DNA from: Tenodera sinensis
Taxonomy: Eukaryota > Arthropoda > Insecta > Mantodea > Mantidae
Direction of reading: 5' to 3'
Assembly (NCBI GenBank): GCA_030765045.1
Contig: CM060966.1
Location: 59,645,022 to 59,709,021, forward strand
DNA length: 64,000 nt
Program-made: the position numbers and the translations under genes
Notes under the pieces: generated by a model
What the model saw: the letters and a program-made list of their open reading frames with translations, nothing else
What the model was told of the DNA's origin: nothing
Database searches by the model: none
In this document: positions 11,093-21,723 of the stretch, piece by piece
How the letters are laid out: every line of letters starts with the position of its first letter
Position numbering within the stretch: position 1 is the stretch's first letter

Positions 11093-11518
11093 TATGTTTA
11101 ATGCTTTTAAGGGGTATATGGAGCCTTTTTAGGGATTTGTTATGCTTTCATGATCAAATTCCATCCTTTCGTAAGTGTATGATGTTCTCGTCTAGAGAAT
11201 TGTTTACAGTCTTTCTAAGACTAACCTAACTTATCCTCAAACCTCTTTAGAGACATTTTTTCAACGTTATTTAACATTATACATGTTTCTTTTTCTCCTC
11301 CCTCGAACTCTTTTTGTAAACTAACATTAGAAGACGTTGTAGCCTTGTTATTCAAATAGCTATTGTATCCGTCTTTGTGCACTGCTTCAGTATGCTACAC
11401 ATGTTAACCTCATTTAACGATTCTTTTGCGTAGTTCTGTATGTTCTAATGGTAACACGTCAAACGTTGCACACATTCCTTCTAAGACTATCCTAACCTAA
11501 CCTAACCTAACCTATCTC

Positions 11519-11760
11519 AACCAACAACCATCATCACCAGCGCCATCTTAACCTGCACGACCACAACCATCGCAGCACCCCACACCTTGGTCATCACCAC
11601 CGCCGCCATAACCTACACGAACACCACCACCGCCATCACCACCACCACCACCACCACCATCCTCACCATCATCACCATCGCTACCATCACACTCGTTACC
11701 ATCATCTCCATCACAGCCATAATCATCACCAACACAACCATCACCAAACCCGCCTATTAT
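11519..11760. repeat. Degenerate CACCAT-type low-complexity tract, left arm
   Basis: About 240 bp of CACCAC/CACCATC-type imperfect hexamers on the plus strand. All frames are low-complexity (Thr/Ile-, His- or Gly/Asp-rich) and no start codon supports a gene. The mirrored tract lies at about 25,880-26,105 and is a few units shorter, as expected of a slipping repeat. Confidence 0.7.
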
Positions 11761-12249
11761 AATCTAACCGGTTGTTTTAAAGTATTCTTTTACAGTTTCA
11801 TTGATCATTATTGTTTTTTCTAACCCTTTATAGAGCCTTAAACTAGCACTAAAATATGTTCTAACCAATGATGTTGAAGTACTTATAGTTCGGTATTTCT
11901 AAGACACGTACAATATCCTTAATAGTGTTTTAACACAATCTTCTGATTATATACAGTTAATCAGGGTATACTTATTTTAAGGTAGTAGGGTAGACGCCTC
12001 TCCTCTTTTATCTGGGCTGGAGACCAGCACTAGAGTTAAAGTCTAGTGGCAGAGTTAACGCCTCCCTTTATAATTTATATTCTTATTCTTTCTTCGACAA
12101 GTATCATGGAGGCGTAGAGAGACCAGATGAGTAAGCTGTTTTATTTTTCTTCTTTCTTCGTGAAGGCGTGGAGGAGTCACGCAAATTTTCATTTTCTACA
12201 GGAGACGTAACGGAGAAAATAATTATCTTGAGACCTAAGCTGCATTCTC

Positions 12250-15200
12250 CTACGCATGGGTTGCAACGCTGTAATGCCCGTACGCATACGTTGATATTCC
12301 ATCCTCAGCAATTACTCTCTTGTCATCATGAGGCGACAGAGCTATTTTATTAGATTCAACTGTAGAAACATTATGATGCCGGGATAGGATTAAGTTCATA
12401 GGAGTTCTTACGATTTTTAAAGTTTTAAGACACTCCATATAGCTATTGAAGCTGATGTATTCCTTAATGGCGCTATGTTTAATGCCTTTGATCTTTTTTA
12501 TCACAGAGCCATCAATATCGAGAGCATACATTTTAGGCCTGAGACCAACGAAACGGTGAATGATTTTACCACTTGCTTCATCTTTAAACTTTCCCAACAC
12601 TTTTTTGTTTTGTGTAGAATAGCATATATGGTTAGCAGGATAATCCGATGTATCCAGATGTTCAAGCATGTGTAATTTATCCTGGTATATATCAGCTGTA
12701 GTCACTCGATGGATGAAGGAATCTGTATCTGTATACAACAGTTTAAGATTCTGAGCTCCATAATATGGAAGTAACACATCATATTGATACGAATACATTA
12801 GCGTCTTGGATATGTCTAGTACACTCATACCAATGTATATAGGCTTGTTGAACACTATTTTACGAGAAGCCATATGAACAGCAGCAAGATTAAGCCCGTA
12901 TATAGTTCGATCGATAAATGTAGGCTTGGCTATAAGTTTTTCCAGAGTCTTCTCGTTGGTAACAAAGCGTATATCCATTCGATTCCGTATATTCTCCATA
13001 GTTTTGCCAAACATAGCGTTGTTGAAAAGTTTATACAAATCCTTTTCAAAATCGTTTCTTGCTTGCTGCCGTAGACGATTATTAAATTCAACGTAAGGCT
13101 TTAACCAACAATATTGACGGAATTTTAGTGCTCGATGAATCTTTACTAGTCGTAGACCATGACTAAGAGCCTGTTTCAAGGCCATGTAATGTACCACATA
13201 CTTCTTTCGGGATCCAAGATGGGCAATTAGTTTCTTGGAAGACGATTCACCCGGTTTCATACTCTCAGGCAGAAAGGGTAAATCGTTATGAAGTTCATGT
13301 AGCTCTACAGGATATTCCACGTCAACCTCCAAGATATATCCAAAGGAATCATCCCCCTTCAACGAACCGAGATGTATATCCTCAGGAGAAACCCACATAA
13401 ATCCTCCATAAGGAAGGGCGTGACACATAGCCCAGCCGTTCTCGTTATTGGCGTCTTCGTACGTAATAAAATGAGAGGGTTTACGAGGATCATACTGTTC
13501 CATATAGATATTATTAGCCTCAGCATACCGGTGAGAAACCTGGCATAAACCTCCTCTTATACCAGATTCAACCATGAGCAGCTGCTCATAATCAAGAAGC
13601 AATTCCAACTCGATTCCAGTATACAGCAGCATAGCATCCCATGTAAGTCCTGGAGAGGTAAAATAATGGGCAGGATCGACTTTATGAGTTTTCAGAGTTT
13701 GATCTCTAAATGTTTCAAAGACATCTGTAAGGAGAAGAACATCAGAGGTTAAGTAAATATCACTGTATTCACCTAAGTTTTCCACATTAAACTGGTTCCA
13801 TACATTTCTAGCATGCTCATAGTCATCCTCGGCAATTTCTTCACTGTTTAACCTGTTGTAGAATGCCTCCCTTGGAGGCAACTGAGTGTCGTTCAAAACA
13901 TCCCATGATGTGAGGTAATCGTAGGGGAACACTCCCTTACGAGTCATCAAACCAATCTTCTCTTGTCCGAAGTACTTCTCTGTTTCGGGATACGTAGTGA
14001 GGTTTTTCACTAACTTGTCCAAGCTTGTGCTCAGGAAACGGTAGGTATCCACAAACCTGAGTTTAACATCTCCAACATACTCTGAGAATGAGATGTAGCT
14101 TTCTTCAGAGCTTGGTATTACCTCCACTCTTTCGCTTGTGCAACCTAACTCCTTAACAATGAAATGAGAGTCATACCCACTGAGGTTATGCATGAAGACA
14201 GGTATATAATTAGGTGTTTTACAAGCCAGGTTACATTTATTGTGTAAAGATCCTCTATACATCCCGGACACATGATCGTGATCGCGAACCTTCCAATTAT
14301 CTTCTGTAAATTCATGTCCACACAGGTAGCATATTGTAGAAGCGTCGAATGATTCTTGTTCTTCAGCTGTAAGATTAAGAGGTTTAGCAGATTTGTATAA
14401 CTCGCTAATTTTATTTGCCAGATCCATCAGACATTCCATAAACTTCTGTGCGGCGTCAGACCCTCGGTAAACATACGGTTCAGTAGGAAGAGTTGTTTCT
14501 AGTTGTTCAACACTAGACGAAGGTTTCACATAAACGCAAAAGCTCATAGGAGAATGACTTTGATAGGGAGTTGTGTAGGAAGTTTCAGGGTTAGAGGAAC
14601 AGGTATGAAGAGGGGCGAGAATGCTCTCAAAATCGGCGTAGATGACATATGGCAGTTTCAGCATTCGTTCCACGTTTTTGAATCTGACGATAGAGTTTTC
14701 CTTGGTAGGCATGGCGCATCTAGCAATAGCGTGGTGTCTACATATTTCTCTATGCTCCTCCAATTTTTCCATTCCACTTCGTCCATGTTGGTCATCAAAA
14801 TGACTGAAGCAACGTTTACACGTATATATTTTTCCATGATGGTTAGTTTTCTGACGACGAATAAGCTTCTCAAAGTTCTTTATATACACATAGTGATGTC
14901 TGACAGTAGCATCACTCAACAGAAGGAGATCGCGATGATCCTCTAATTCTTCATCAATCACCTTTATCGGAAACACTTCATGTTTATCATCCACTCCAAA
15001 CACATTTATGGATATATTATTGAGTTTTTCAAATTTAGCGATTTCACCCAAGCTCGTAGGAAATGAGACGCATGAGAAATCGTATTTTTCTTGGAGATCC
15101 TTATACTTGCTAACACGCTGAGGTTTATTTCGAATGAACTTAGCAAGAACAGCGTACATAAAGCATTTCTCATCGCTGTAGTTCTGAGGGTTTATACAGG

Positions 15201-15909
15201 CTTTTCTAGCATCCAAAGATGACGGTAGAGGAATATAGCTGCTCCCTCGAAGAAGATTATACTTGTTAATACGCAGTCGAACACCATCAACATTCAGTAG
15301 AGCCCAATTACTACCTTTCAGCTTACTTTCTTCCATTTCAAGACGAAGCTTCTCGAATTTTTTTTCCAAGATGGCATCCAAGTCACTATCTAAAAACACA
15401 GCCTGATTACGCGTTTTGAAGGCTTTGTTAGTAGTGTCTCCAACGGCATTCACAAATTTGCATTCAGCCATAATGTTAATTTTCAAACTTTTATGAGCCC
15501 GCAGTTCCTTCTGAACAGCATGAATTATACGCTGCTTAGCCTGCTGCAGGTATGAATTTAAATCCTGACTTGCTGGGCATTGGATGAAATACGATTTCAG
15601 CCGATCCTGAAAAGCCGTTTCATATTCTACAATATCATCTTCATCAGGAGACATTAACAATAATTTATGCTTAGTAGGTTCGAATTTGACTTTCTTAGCA
15701 TCTTTAGCCCTCTCACAACGCCCTTCATGAACATCCCTTCGATTTTCAGTACCGTAAACATCACCACAATGTCTACACTCGAAAAACTCCCCACATATCA
15801 GCTCATGCCTCTTCTTATGATAGTCGCGTAGAAAAATCTTTTCGCATTTACTGCACCTATAATCTGGCATAGCATTCAGAACCGATTCCATCATTTCACC
15901 ACTCCACAT
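12250..15909 (-). CDS. Protein-primed-type family B DNA polymerase, left copy
   Basis: An intact 1219-residue gene with the domains of a replicative DNA polymerase B of the protein-primed (DNA_pol_B_2) type found in Polintons, bidnaviruses and linear plasmids. The N-terminus has two C2H2/C2HC-like fingers (C19, C22, H31, H35; C45, C48, H61, C65). Residues 237-258 hold a conserved-looking block (KACINPQNYSDEKCF). A further Cys/His group is at 364-390. The 3'-5' exonuclease follows: Exo I YADFES (424-429), Exo II HNLSGYDSHF (574-583) and Exo III around YSDIYLTSD (715-723). Between Exo I and II is an endonuclease VII/HNH-like zinc site (CYLC 527-530, RDHDH 542-546, C559). Polymerase motifs are EVDVEYP (861-867), NNAMFGKTMEN (963-973), YTDTDSF (1059-1065) and KMY (1126-1128). 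All catalytic acids are present. It is transcribed outward, with about 2.6 kb of repeats between it and the centre. The Met at 15,909 gives the longest frame. Confidence 0.93.
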   Translation of the reverse strand: MWSGEMMESVLNAMPDYRCSKCEKIFLRDYHKKRHELICGEFFECRHCGDVYGTENRRDVHEGRCERAKDAKKVKFEPTKHKLLLMSPDEDDIVEYETAFQDRLKSYFIQCPASQDLNSYLQQAKQRIIHAVQKELRAHKSLKINIMAECKFVNAVGDTTNKAFKTRNQAVFLDSDLDAILEKKFEKLRLEMEESKLKGSNWALLNVDGVRLRINKYNLLRGSSYIPLPSSLDARKACINPQNYSDEKCFMYAVLAKFIRNKPQRVSKYKDLQEKYDFSCVSFPTSLGEIAKFEKLNNISINVFGVDDKHEVFPIKVIDEELEDHRDLLLLSDATVRHHYVYIKNFEKLIRRQKTNHHGKIYTCKRCFSHFDDQHGRSGMEKLEEHREICRHHAIARCAMPTKENSIVRFKNVERMLKLPYVIYADFESILAPLHTCSSNPETSYTTPYQSHSPMSFCVYVKPSSSVEQLETTLPTEPYVYRGSDAAQKFMECLMDLANKISELYKSAKPLNLTAEEQESFDASTICYLCGHEFTEDNWKVRDHDHVSGMYRGSLHNKCNLACKTPNYIPVFMHNLSGYDSHFIVKELGCTSERVEVIPSSEESYISFSEYVGDVKLRFVDTYRFLSTSLDKLVKNLTTYPETEKYFGQEKIGLMTRKGVFPYDYLTSWDVLNDTQLPPREAFYNRLNSEEIAEDDYEHARNVWNQFNVENLGEYSDIYLTSDVLLLTDVFETFRDQTLKTHKVDPAHYFTSPGLTWDAMLLYTGIELELLLDYEQLLMVESGIRGGLCQVSHRYAEANNIYMEQYDPRKPSHFITYEDANNENGWAMCHALPYGGFMWVSPEDIHLGSLKGDDSFGYILEVDVEYPVELHELHNDLPFLPESMKPGESSSKKLIAHLGSRKKYVVHYMALKQALSHGLRLVKIHRALKFRQYCWLKPYVEFNNRLRQQARNDFEKDLYKLFNNAMFGKTMENIRNRMDIRFVTNEKTLEKLIAKPTFIDRTIYGLNLAAVHMASRKIVFNKPIYIGMSVLDISKTLMYSYQYDVLLPYYGAQNLKLLYTDTDSFIHRVTTADIYQDKLHMLEHLDTSDYPANHICYSTQNKKVLGKFKDEASGKIIHRFVGLRPKMYALDIDGSVIKKIKGIKHSAIKEYISFNSYMECLKTLKIVRTPMNLILSRHHNVSTVESNKIALSPHDDKRVIAEDGISTYAYGHYSVATHA

Positions 15910-16324
15910 CTTTATAATATGTAGTGGAACACTTGTAAATTATATAAATGAACAAATGCTTATAGCACTTTCCACTGACTCGCCTCGATAACTTATCAAA
16001 GCTATTGAACGGTAATCTCGCTAAGAGAAGCTGATGTGCTCGACTCGAAGGTTAATTACTGAATAACTATGTAAGCTCAAGCAAACCCTACTTATTCCAC
16101 TAGCACGTACCTTATAAATTACTACGCGATTCAAAATTAAGTTTGTATTTTTAAAATATATATCATTAAACTACGTGAGTCAAGATTAACTTGTTTCATT
16201 TTTATTTGCCAGTTCAACGTTAACATGCATTTCCCCTCATTTTTAAAGTTTAAACAAGGTAAATTATATTTCAACCACTGTATTTATAGAAATAAATGTT
16301 TATAATTTTAATACTTTCATGCCG

Positions 16325-16325
<1 letters not shown>

Positions 16326-16386
<61 letters not shown>
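16326..16386. repeat. (CA)n microsatellite, left arm
   Basis: About 30 CA units upstream of the left PolB gene, mirrored as a (TG)n run of slightly greater length at about 21,238-21,307. Confidence 0.9.
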
Positions 16387-16391
<5 letters not shown>

Positions 16392-16398
16392 TCACACG

Positions 16399-17055
16399 TA
16401 AAATTAAGACGTGAAACGGCGGTTATGTATCTTTAAGTAACATTTCTTTTATCGATATCGGATGACAGTAATGGAACCATCTAAACAATATTTAAACGCT
16501 TAAAAAAACCAAATTTCTGCTATATTTCATCAAACCTTCCTATTTTTATGACTTTTTCTCGTCTTTTACGCACTTTGAAAGGAATCCAACAGAAAAATTA
16601 AGACGCGAAACGGAGGTTATGTATCTTTACGTAACATTACTTTTATCAATATCAGATGACTCACGATAATTCAAGATCACGATTGCAGCGCCTCATAGCG
16701 GCTTCAATCAGTACTAAAACGCACATTCGACAGATTTTATACTCTTTATGACGGTAAATTATATATTAGCCCTCAAATTATCATTATTTTTATGGTTTTC
16801 CACCGTTTTTACGTACTTTGCGACGAATCCGACAGAAACATTAAGACGCGAAACGGCGGTTATGTATCTTTAAGTAACATTTGTTTTATCGATATCCGAT
16901 GACAGTAATGGAACCATCTAAACATTATTTAAACGCTTAAAGAAACAAATACCACGTATTTTTATTATTCTTTCTCCATTTTGTTCACTTTAAGACGAAT
17001 CAAGCGTCAAATTAAAACATGAAACGATGATTATGTTTCTAAGTACCATCATTTC
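16399..17055. repeat. Four-copy upstream repeat of the left PolB gene
   Basis: A motif of about 70 bases containing TTAAGACGCGAAACGGCGG, TTATGTATCTTTAAGTAACA and TATCGATATC occurs near 16,404, 16,598 and 16,841. A more worn copy (TTAAAACATGAAACGATG) lies near 17,012. Each is preceded by a TTTTACGYACTTTG...CGAATCC segment, so the true unit is about 180-245 bp. It sits 500-1100 bp upstream of the PolB start. A regulatory or replication role is inferred only from repetition and position. Confidence 0.75.
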
Positions 17056-17159
17056 AACAACAAAGACATTAATTTTAACTTTCACCACGAAATAAACCTA
17101 TTTACACGCGTCTTAACACGCTAACATACTATATGTTACAATCTCTCAACTGAACCTCT

Positions 17160-17640
17160 TTTAAACGTGTCCCAACAGGTAAAATCGTCACCATGTCATT
17201 AGCTGAGAAACTCTAGCCTCAAACACAGGTGTAAACCTCTCTAAAAACATGTCCCAACAGGTAGAAGTATCACCTTGTCATTAGCGGAAGGAAAACCCTA
17301 GCCTCAAATACAGGCGCCGGCATTATAACCATGTCATCAGCAAGCTTGAAAGCCCTCAGAGCAATCATATACCACATAAACACTCAACAATGCTTTTAGG
17401 CACCTTCAGCATATTTTCTTCTTCTTCTTCTTCTTCTTCTTCTTCTTCTTCTTCTTCTTCTTCTGCTTCTTCTTCTTCATATATTCTCATTCTCCTTCAT
17501 GCTAACAGGGAATATACGCGAACTGAAGGTTATTAGCTGAAATATAAAATAAAATCTCTTCTTCTTCTTGTTCTTCTTGTTCTTTTTCTTATTCTTCTGC
17601 TTATATTCTCATTCTCCTTCATGCTAGCAGGGAATATAGA
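17160..17640. repeat. Two tandem duplications and (CTT)n tract, left arm
   Basis: A first pair (near 17,167 and 17,248) shares GTCCCAACAGGTA, TTGTCATTAGC and CTAGCCTCAAA. A second pair (near 17,460 and 17,565) shares TATTCTCATTCTCCTTCATG, GCAGGGAATATA and TTATCAGCTTAAATAT-like text. A CTT microsatellite of about 50 bases precedes each member of the second pair in whole or part. No coding is seen. The segment is mirrored at about 20,000-20,465. Confidence 0.75.
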
Positions 17641-17829
17641 CGTAACTGCACGTTATCAGCTTAAATATCTGAGAAAATAACAACATTCCCCGTTAATTAT
17701 ATCTAAAGCTACTTTTTCCAACTTATACGTATTTTAAGTTTCTATAATCAAGGCAAGCAACGTTTCTCTCAATAAGAGCATTTGATAATTGATTTTGTAA
17801 ATAACACCAATTTAAACTTTATTACAAGC

Positions 17830-18480
17830 CTCTAAGACCTGCAGTCACAATATATTTAAATGGAACCTTGGAGATTCGAACGAGACTCACAGGATAAAAA
17901 TTACCATTCTATCAATAATTCAAGAGCAGATATTTAACCGAAGTGTTTAATTTTTTTATCTCATTACGCTAACTTTATTGATTTGCGAATAAATCGACTT
18001 TGAAGTAATTGCCCCGTCCCGGTAACCGAACTAGGAGTCTTAAGAATAATTTTTTCTCATTGGTCATTTTTATATATCGAGTTATCGTACCTTTGCTTTA
18101 CAACGCTATCGCAAACACAACAAATCGCGATATAGAACAAAATTCAATAATTCTCCACAAGACAGGGACCGAACCTACGATACGTCAACTCTAGCATGTT
18201 AGAAAATAATCGTCCTTAACAAGTATTATCATATAAAGTTTATTTCAGTCTTCCAACACAAGTGGTTTTCGAAATAATTAAATTTACCAAATCAGGATAC
18301 TAACCCAAGACTCCAGGATCCCGTATATAACACAGAGGAAAGCCCATAACAGTATCAATTTAATAAAATTTATTCGAAGTTTTTATCACTCATAGTTTAG
18401 GAGTTATTCCAATAATAATTCTTCATTTGCACGGGGATCGACCGAGGGACCCAAGGGCAGGAATTATTCCAATTATAAAA
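17830..18480. repeat. Row of five tRNA T-arm/B-box-like motifs, left arm
   Basis: On the minus strand, motifs like GTTCGAATC, AGTTCGGTTACC, GGTTCGGTCCC, GGGTTAGTATCC and GGTCGATCCCC fall near 17,880, 18,030, 18,170, 18,315 and 18,440, at a pitch of about 135-150 bp. Each is followed by an AATAAA(C/G)TTTA-like stretch. The units are otherwise strongly diverged tandem repeats. No full tRNA cloverleaf is visible. Confidence 0.55.
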
Positions 18481-18538
18481 AGATTGATGTACACAGATTT
18501 TCAAAGTTGGCGCCACTGGAGTAGAGTAATTACGAGAG

Positions 18539-19082
18539 GGCTAGGGGCTCTGACCACGTCCCACCAATATGTCTTGTATACCCCTGACGAAAAGTAGGTG
18601 TGGCTGTGCCGATAGAGGGGGAGGGGATGCCAAATGTAGGCGCGGTATGTACACCCCTGGCGAAAGAGGAGGTGTGGTTATGACGTCACTGAATGTCGCG
18701 TGCCTTGGGATGTACAAAACGTGAAAATTAGGCGTGGTTCGTGATGACACTCTATTTGGAACTCTCACTCTGAAAGGGGTAGGGGGGCGTGGTTGAAGCA
18801 GCCCGTACACTCCTTGCGACCGGCACGTGTCTAGGACGTCAGCGGTGGGGGAAGTGTCAGGAAGGCTGTTACCATGATGTCGGAGGGTGGAGGGGGGAGG
18901 GGAGGGGGCTCAAAAAGTGGGATGTGGCCCTTGACGTGGGCGTGACCACGTCAGGGGTGTACAAAAGTTGAAAACGAATGTGAACATGACGTCACTGGGG
19001 GTGTGTCTGTGACGTCACTGTATTTGGAACTCTCATACTTATAAGGAGGGGGGCGTGGTCATGACGTCACTGTATTTGGAAC
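18539..19082. promoter_or_regulatory. Unique GC-rich centre of the palindrome, putative bidirectional control region
   Basis: The only part of the element that is not palindromic. It is clearly richer in G and C than its AT-rich surroundings. It contains four TGACGTCA-core sites (CRE/ATF-like; near 18,680, 18,987, 19,010 and 19,062), several GGGGCGTGG (GC-box-like) stretches and three copies of TATTTGGAACTCTC (near 18,751, 19,021 and 19,073), so it is itself built of decayed repeats of about 50-75 bp. A TATA-like CTTATAAGG lies near 19,038. Both PolB genes point away from it. The promoter or origin role is inference; the small ORFs on both strands here lack any protein signature. Confidence 0.45.
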
Positions 19083-19139
19083 TCTCGTATTTACTCTACT
19101 CCAGTGGCGCCAACTTTGAAAATCTGTGTACATCAATCT

Positions 19140-19795
19140 TTTTATAATTGGAATAATTCCTGCCCTTGGGTCCCTCGGTCGATCCCCGTGCAAATGAAGA
19201 ATTATTATTGGAATAACTCCTAAACTATGAGTGATAAAAGCTTCGAATAAATTTTATTAAATTGATACTGTTATGGGCTTTCCTCTGTGTTATATACGGG
19301 ATCCTGGAGTCTTGGGTTAGTATCCTGATTTGGTAAATTTAATTATTTCGAAAACCACTTGTGTTGGAAGACTGAAATAAACTTTATATGATAATACTTG
19401 TTAAGGACGATTATTTTCTAACATGCTAGAGTTGACGTATCGTAGGTTCGGTCCCTGTCTTGTGGAGAATTATTGAAATTTGCTCTATATCGCGATTTGT
19501 TGCGTTTGCGATAGCGTTGTAAAGCAAAGGTAGGATAACTCGATATATAAAAATGACCAATGAGAAAAATTTATTCTTAAGACTCCTAGTTCGGTTACCG
19601 GGACGGGGCAATTACTTCAAAGTCGATTTATTCGCAAATCAATAAAGTTAGCGTAATGAGATAAAAAAATTAAACACTTCGGTTAAATATCTGCTCTTGA
19701 ATTATTGATAGAATGGTAATTTTTATCCTGTGAGTCTCGTTCGAATCTCCAAGGTTCCATTTAAATATATTGTGACTGCAGGTCTTAGAGGCTTG
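19140..19795. repeat. Row of five tRNA T-arm/B-box-like motifs, right arm
   Basis: Plus-strand mirror of the left array, with motifs near 19,172 (GGTCGATCCCC), 19,311, 19,446 (GGTTCGGTCCC), 19,589 and 19,741 (GTTCGAATC). A few point differences from the left arm fall between the motifs (for example near 19,470-19,500), while the motifs themselves match. Confidence 0.55.
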
Positions 19796-19999
19796 TAATA
19801 AAGTTTAAATTGGTGTTATTTACAAAATCAATTATCAAATGCTCTTATTGAGAGAAACGTTGCTTGCCTTGATTATAGAAACTTAAAATACGTATAAGTT
19901 GGAAAAAGTAGCTTTAGATATAATTAACGGGGAATGTTGTTATTTTCTCAGATATTTAAGCTGATAACGTGCAGTTACGTCTATATTCCCTGCTAGCAT

Positions 20000-20465
20000 G
20001 AAGGAGAATGAGAATATAAGCAGAAGAATAAGAAAAAGAACAAGAAGAACAAGAAGAAGAAGAGATTTTATTTTATATTTCAGCTAATAACCTTCAGTTC
20101 GCGTATATTCCCTGTTAGCATGAAGGAGAATGAGAATATATGAAGAAGAAGAAGAAGCAGAAGAAGAAGAAGAAGAAGAAGAAGAAGAAGAAGAAGAAGA
20201 AGAAGAAGAAGAAAATATGCTGAAGGTGCCTAAAAGCATTGTTGAGTGTTTATGTGGTATATGATTGCTCTGAGGGCTTTCAAGCTTGCTGATGACATGG
20301 TTATAATGCCGGCGCCTGTATTTGAGGCTAGGGTTTTCCTTCCGCTAATGACAAGGTGATACTTCTACCTGTTGGGACATGTTTTTAGAGAGGTTTACAC
20401 CTGTGTTTGAGGCTAGAGTTTCTCAGCTAATGACATGGTGACGATTTTACCTGTTGGGACACGTT
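20000..20465. repeat. Two tandem duplications and (GAA)n tract, right arm
   Basis: Mirror of 17,160-17,640: the GAA microsatellite near 20,143-20,214 and the paired segments around it are inverted copies of the left arm. Confidence 0.75.
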
Positions 20466-20579
20466 TAAAAGAGGTTCAGTTGAGAGATTGTAACATATAG
20501 TATGTTAGCGTGTTAAGACGCGTGTAAATAGGTTTATTTCGTGGTGAAAGTTAAAATTAATGTCTTTGTTGTTGAAATG

Positions 20580-21235
20580 ATGGTACTTAGAAACATAATC
20601 ATCGTTTCATGTTTTAATTTGACGCTTGATTCGTCTTAAAGTGAACAAAATGGAGAAAGAATAATAAAAATACGTGGTATTTGTTTCTTTAAGCGTTTAA
20701 ATAATGTTTAGATGGTTCCATTACTGTCATCGGATATCGATAAAACAAATGTTACTTAAAGATACATAACCGCCGTTTCGCGTCTTAATGTTTCTGTCGG
20801 ATTCGTCGCAAAGTACGTAAAAACGGTGGAAAACCATAAAAATAATGATAATTTGAGGGCTAATATATAATTTACCGTCATAAAGAGTATAAAATCTGTC
20901 GAATGTGCGTTTTAGTACTGATTGAAGCCGCTATGAGGCGCTGCAATCGTGATCTTGAATTATCGTGAGTCATCTGATATTGATAAAAGTAATGTTACGT
21001 AAAGATACATAACCTCCGTTTCGCGTCTTAATTTTTCTGTTGGATTCCTTTCAAAGTGCGTAAAAGACGAGAAAAAGTCATAAAAATAGGAAGGTTTGAT
21101 GAAATATAGCAGAAATTTGGTTTTTTTAAGCGTTTAAATATTGTTTAGATGGTTCCATTACTGTCATCCGATATCGATAAAAGAAATGTTACTTAAAGAT
21201 ACATAACCGCCGTTTCACGTCTTAATTTTACGTGT
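20580..21235. repeat. Four-copy upstream repeat of the right PolB gene
   Basis: Mirror of 16,399-17,055: copies containing CCGCCGTTTCGCGTCTTAA lie near 20,772, 21,015 and 21,210, with a worn copy near 20,605, all upstream of the right PolB start. Confidence 0.75.
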
Positions 21236-21237
21236 GA

Positions 21238-21307
<70 letters not shown>
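21238..21307. repeat. (TG)n microsatellite, right arm
   Basis: Mirror of the left (CA)n run, a few units longer. Confidence 0.9.
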
Positions 21308-21308
<1 letters not shown>

Positions 21309-21723
21309 CGGCATGAAAGTATTAAAATTATAAACATTTATTTCTATAAATACAGTGGTTGAAATATAATTTACCTTGTTTAAACTTTAAAAATGAGGGG
21401 AAATGCATGTTAACGTTGAACTGGCAAATAAAAATGAAACAAGTTAATCTTGACTCACGTAGTTTAATGATATATATTTTAAAAATACAAACTTAATTTT
21501 GAATCGCGTAGTAATTTATAAGGTACGTGCTAGTGGAATAAGTAGGGTTTGCTTGAGCTTACATAGTTATTCAGTAATTAACCTTCGAGTCGAGCACATC
21601 AGCTTCTCTTAGCGAGATTACCGTTCAATAGCTTTGATAAGTTATCGAGGCGAGTCAGTGGAAAGTGCTATAAGCATTTGTTCATTTATATAATTTACAA
21701 GTGTTCCACTACATATTATAAAG

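Noticed and set aside
11519..11760. CRISPR-like or protein-binding regular array
   Set aside because: The units are imperfect hexamers without spacers, typical of a degenerate microsatellite.
14503..14946. 147-codon ORF antisense to PolB (and its mirror at 22,687-23,130)
   Set aside because: Lies fully within the PolB gene on the other strand and has no protein signature.
18009..18194. 61-codon ORF, mirrored at 19,426-19,611
   Set aside because: It runs through the T-arm-like repeat array, has no domain, and exists twice only because the arms are copies.
17830..19795. tRNA genes
   Set aside because: B-box-like motifs occur but no acceptor stem, anticodon arm or A box at the right spacing could be found.
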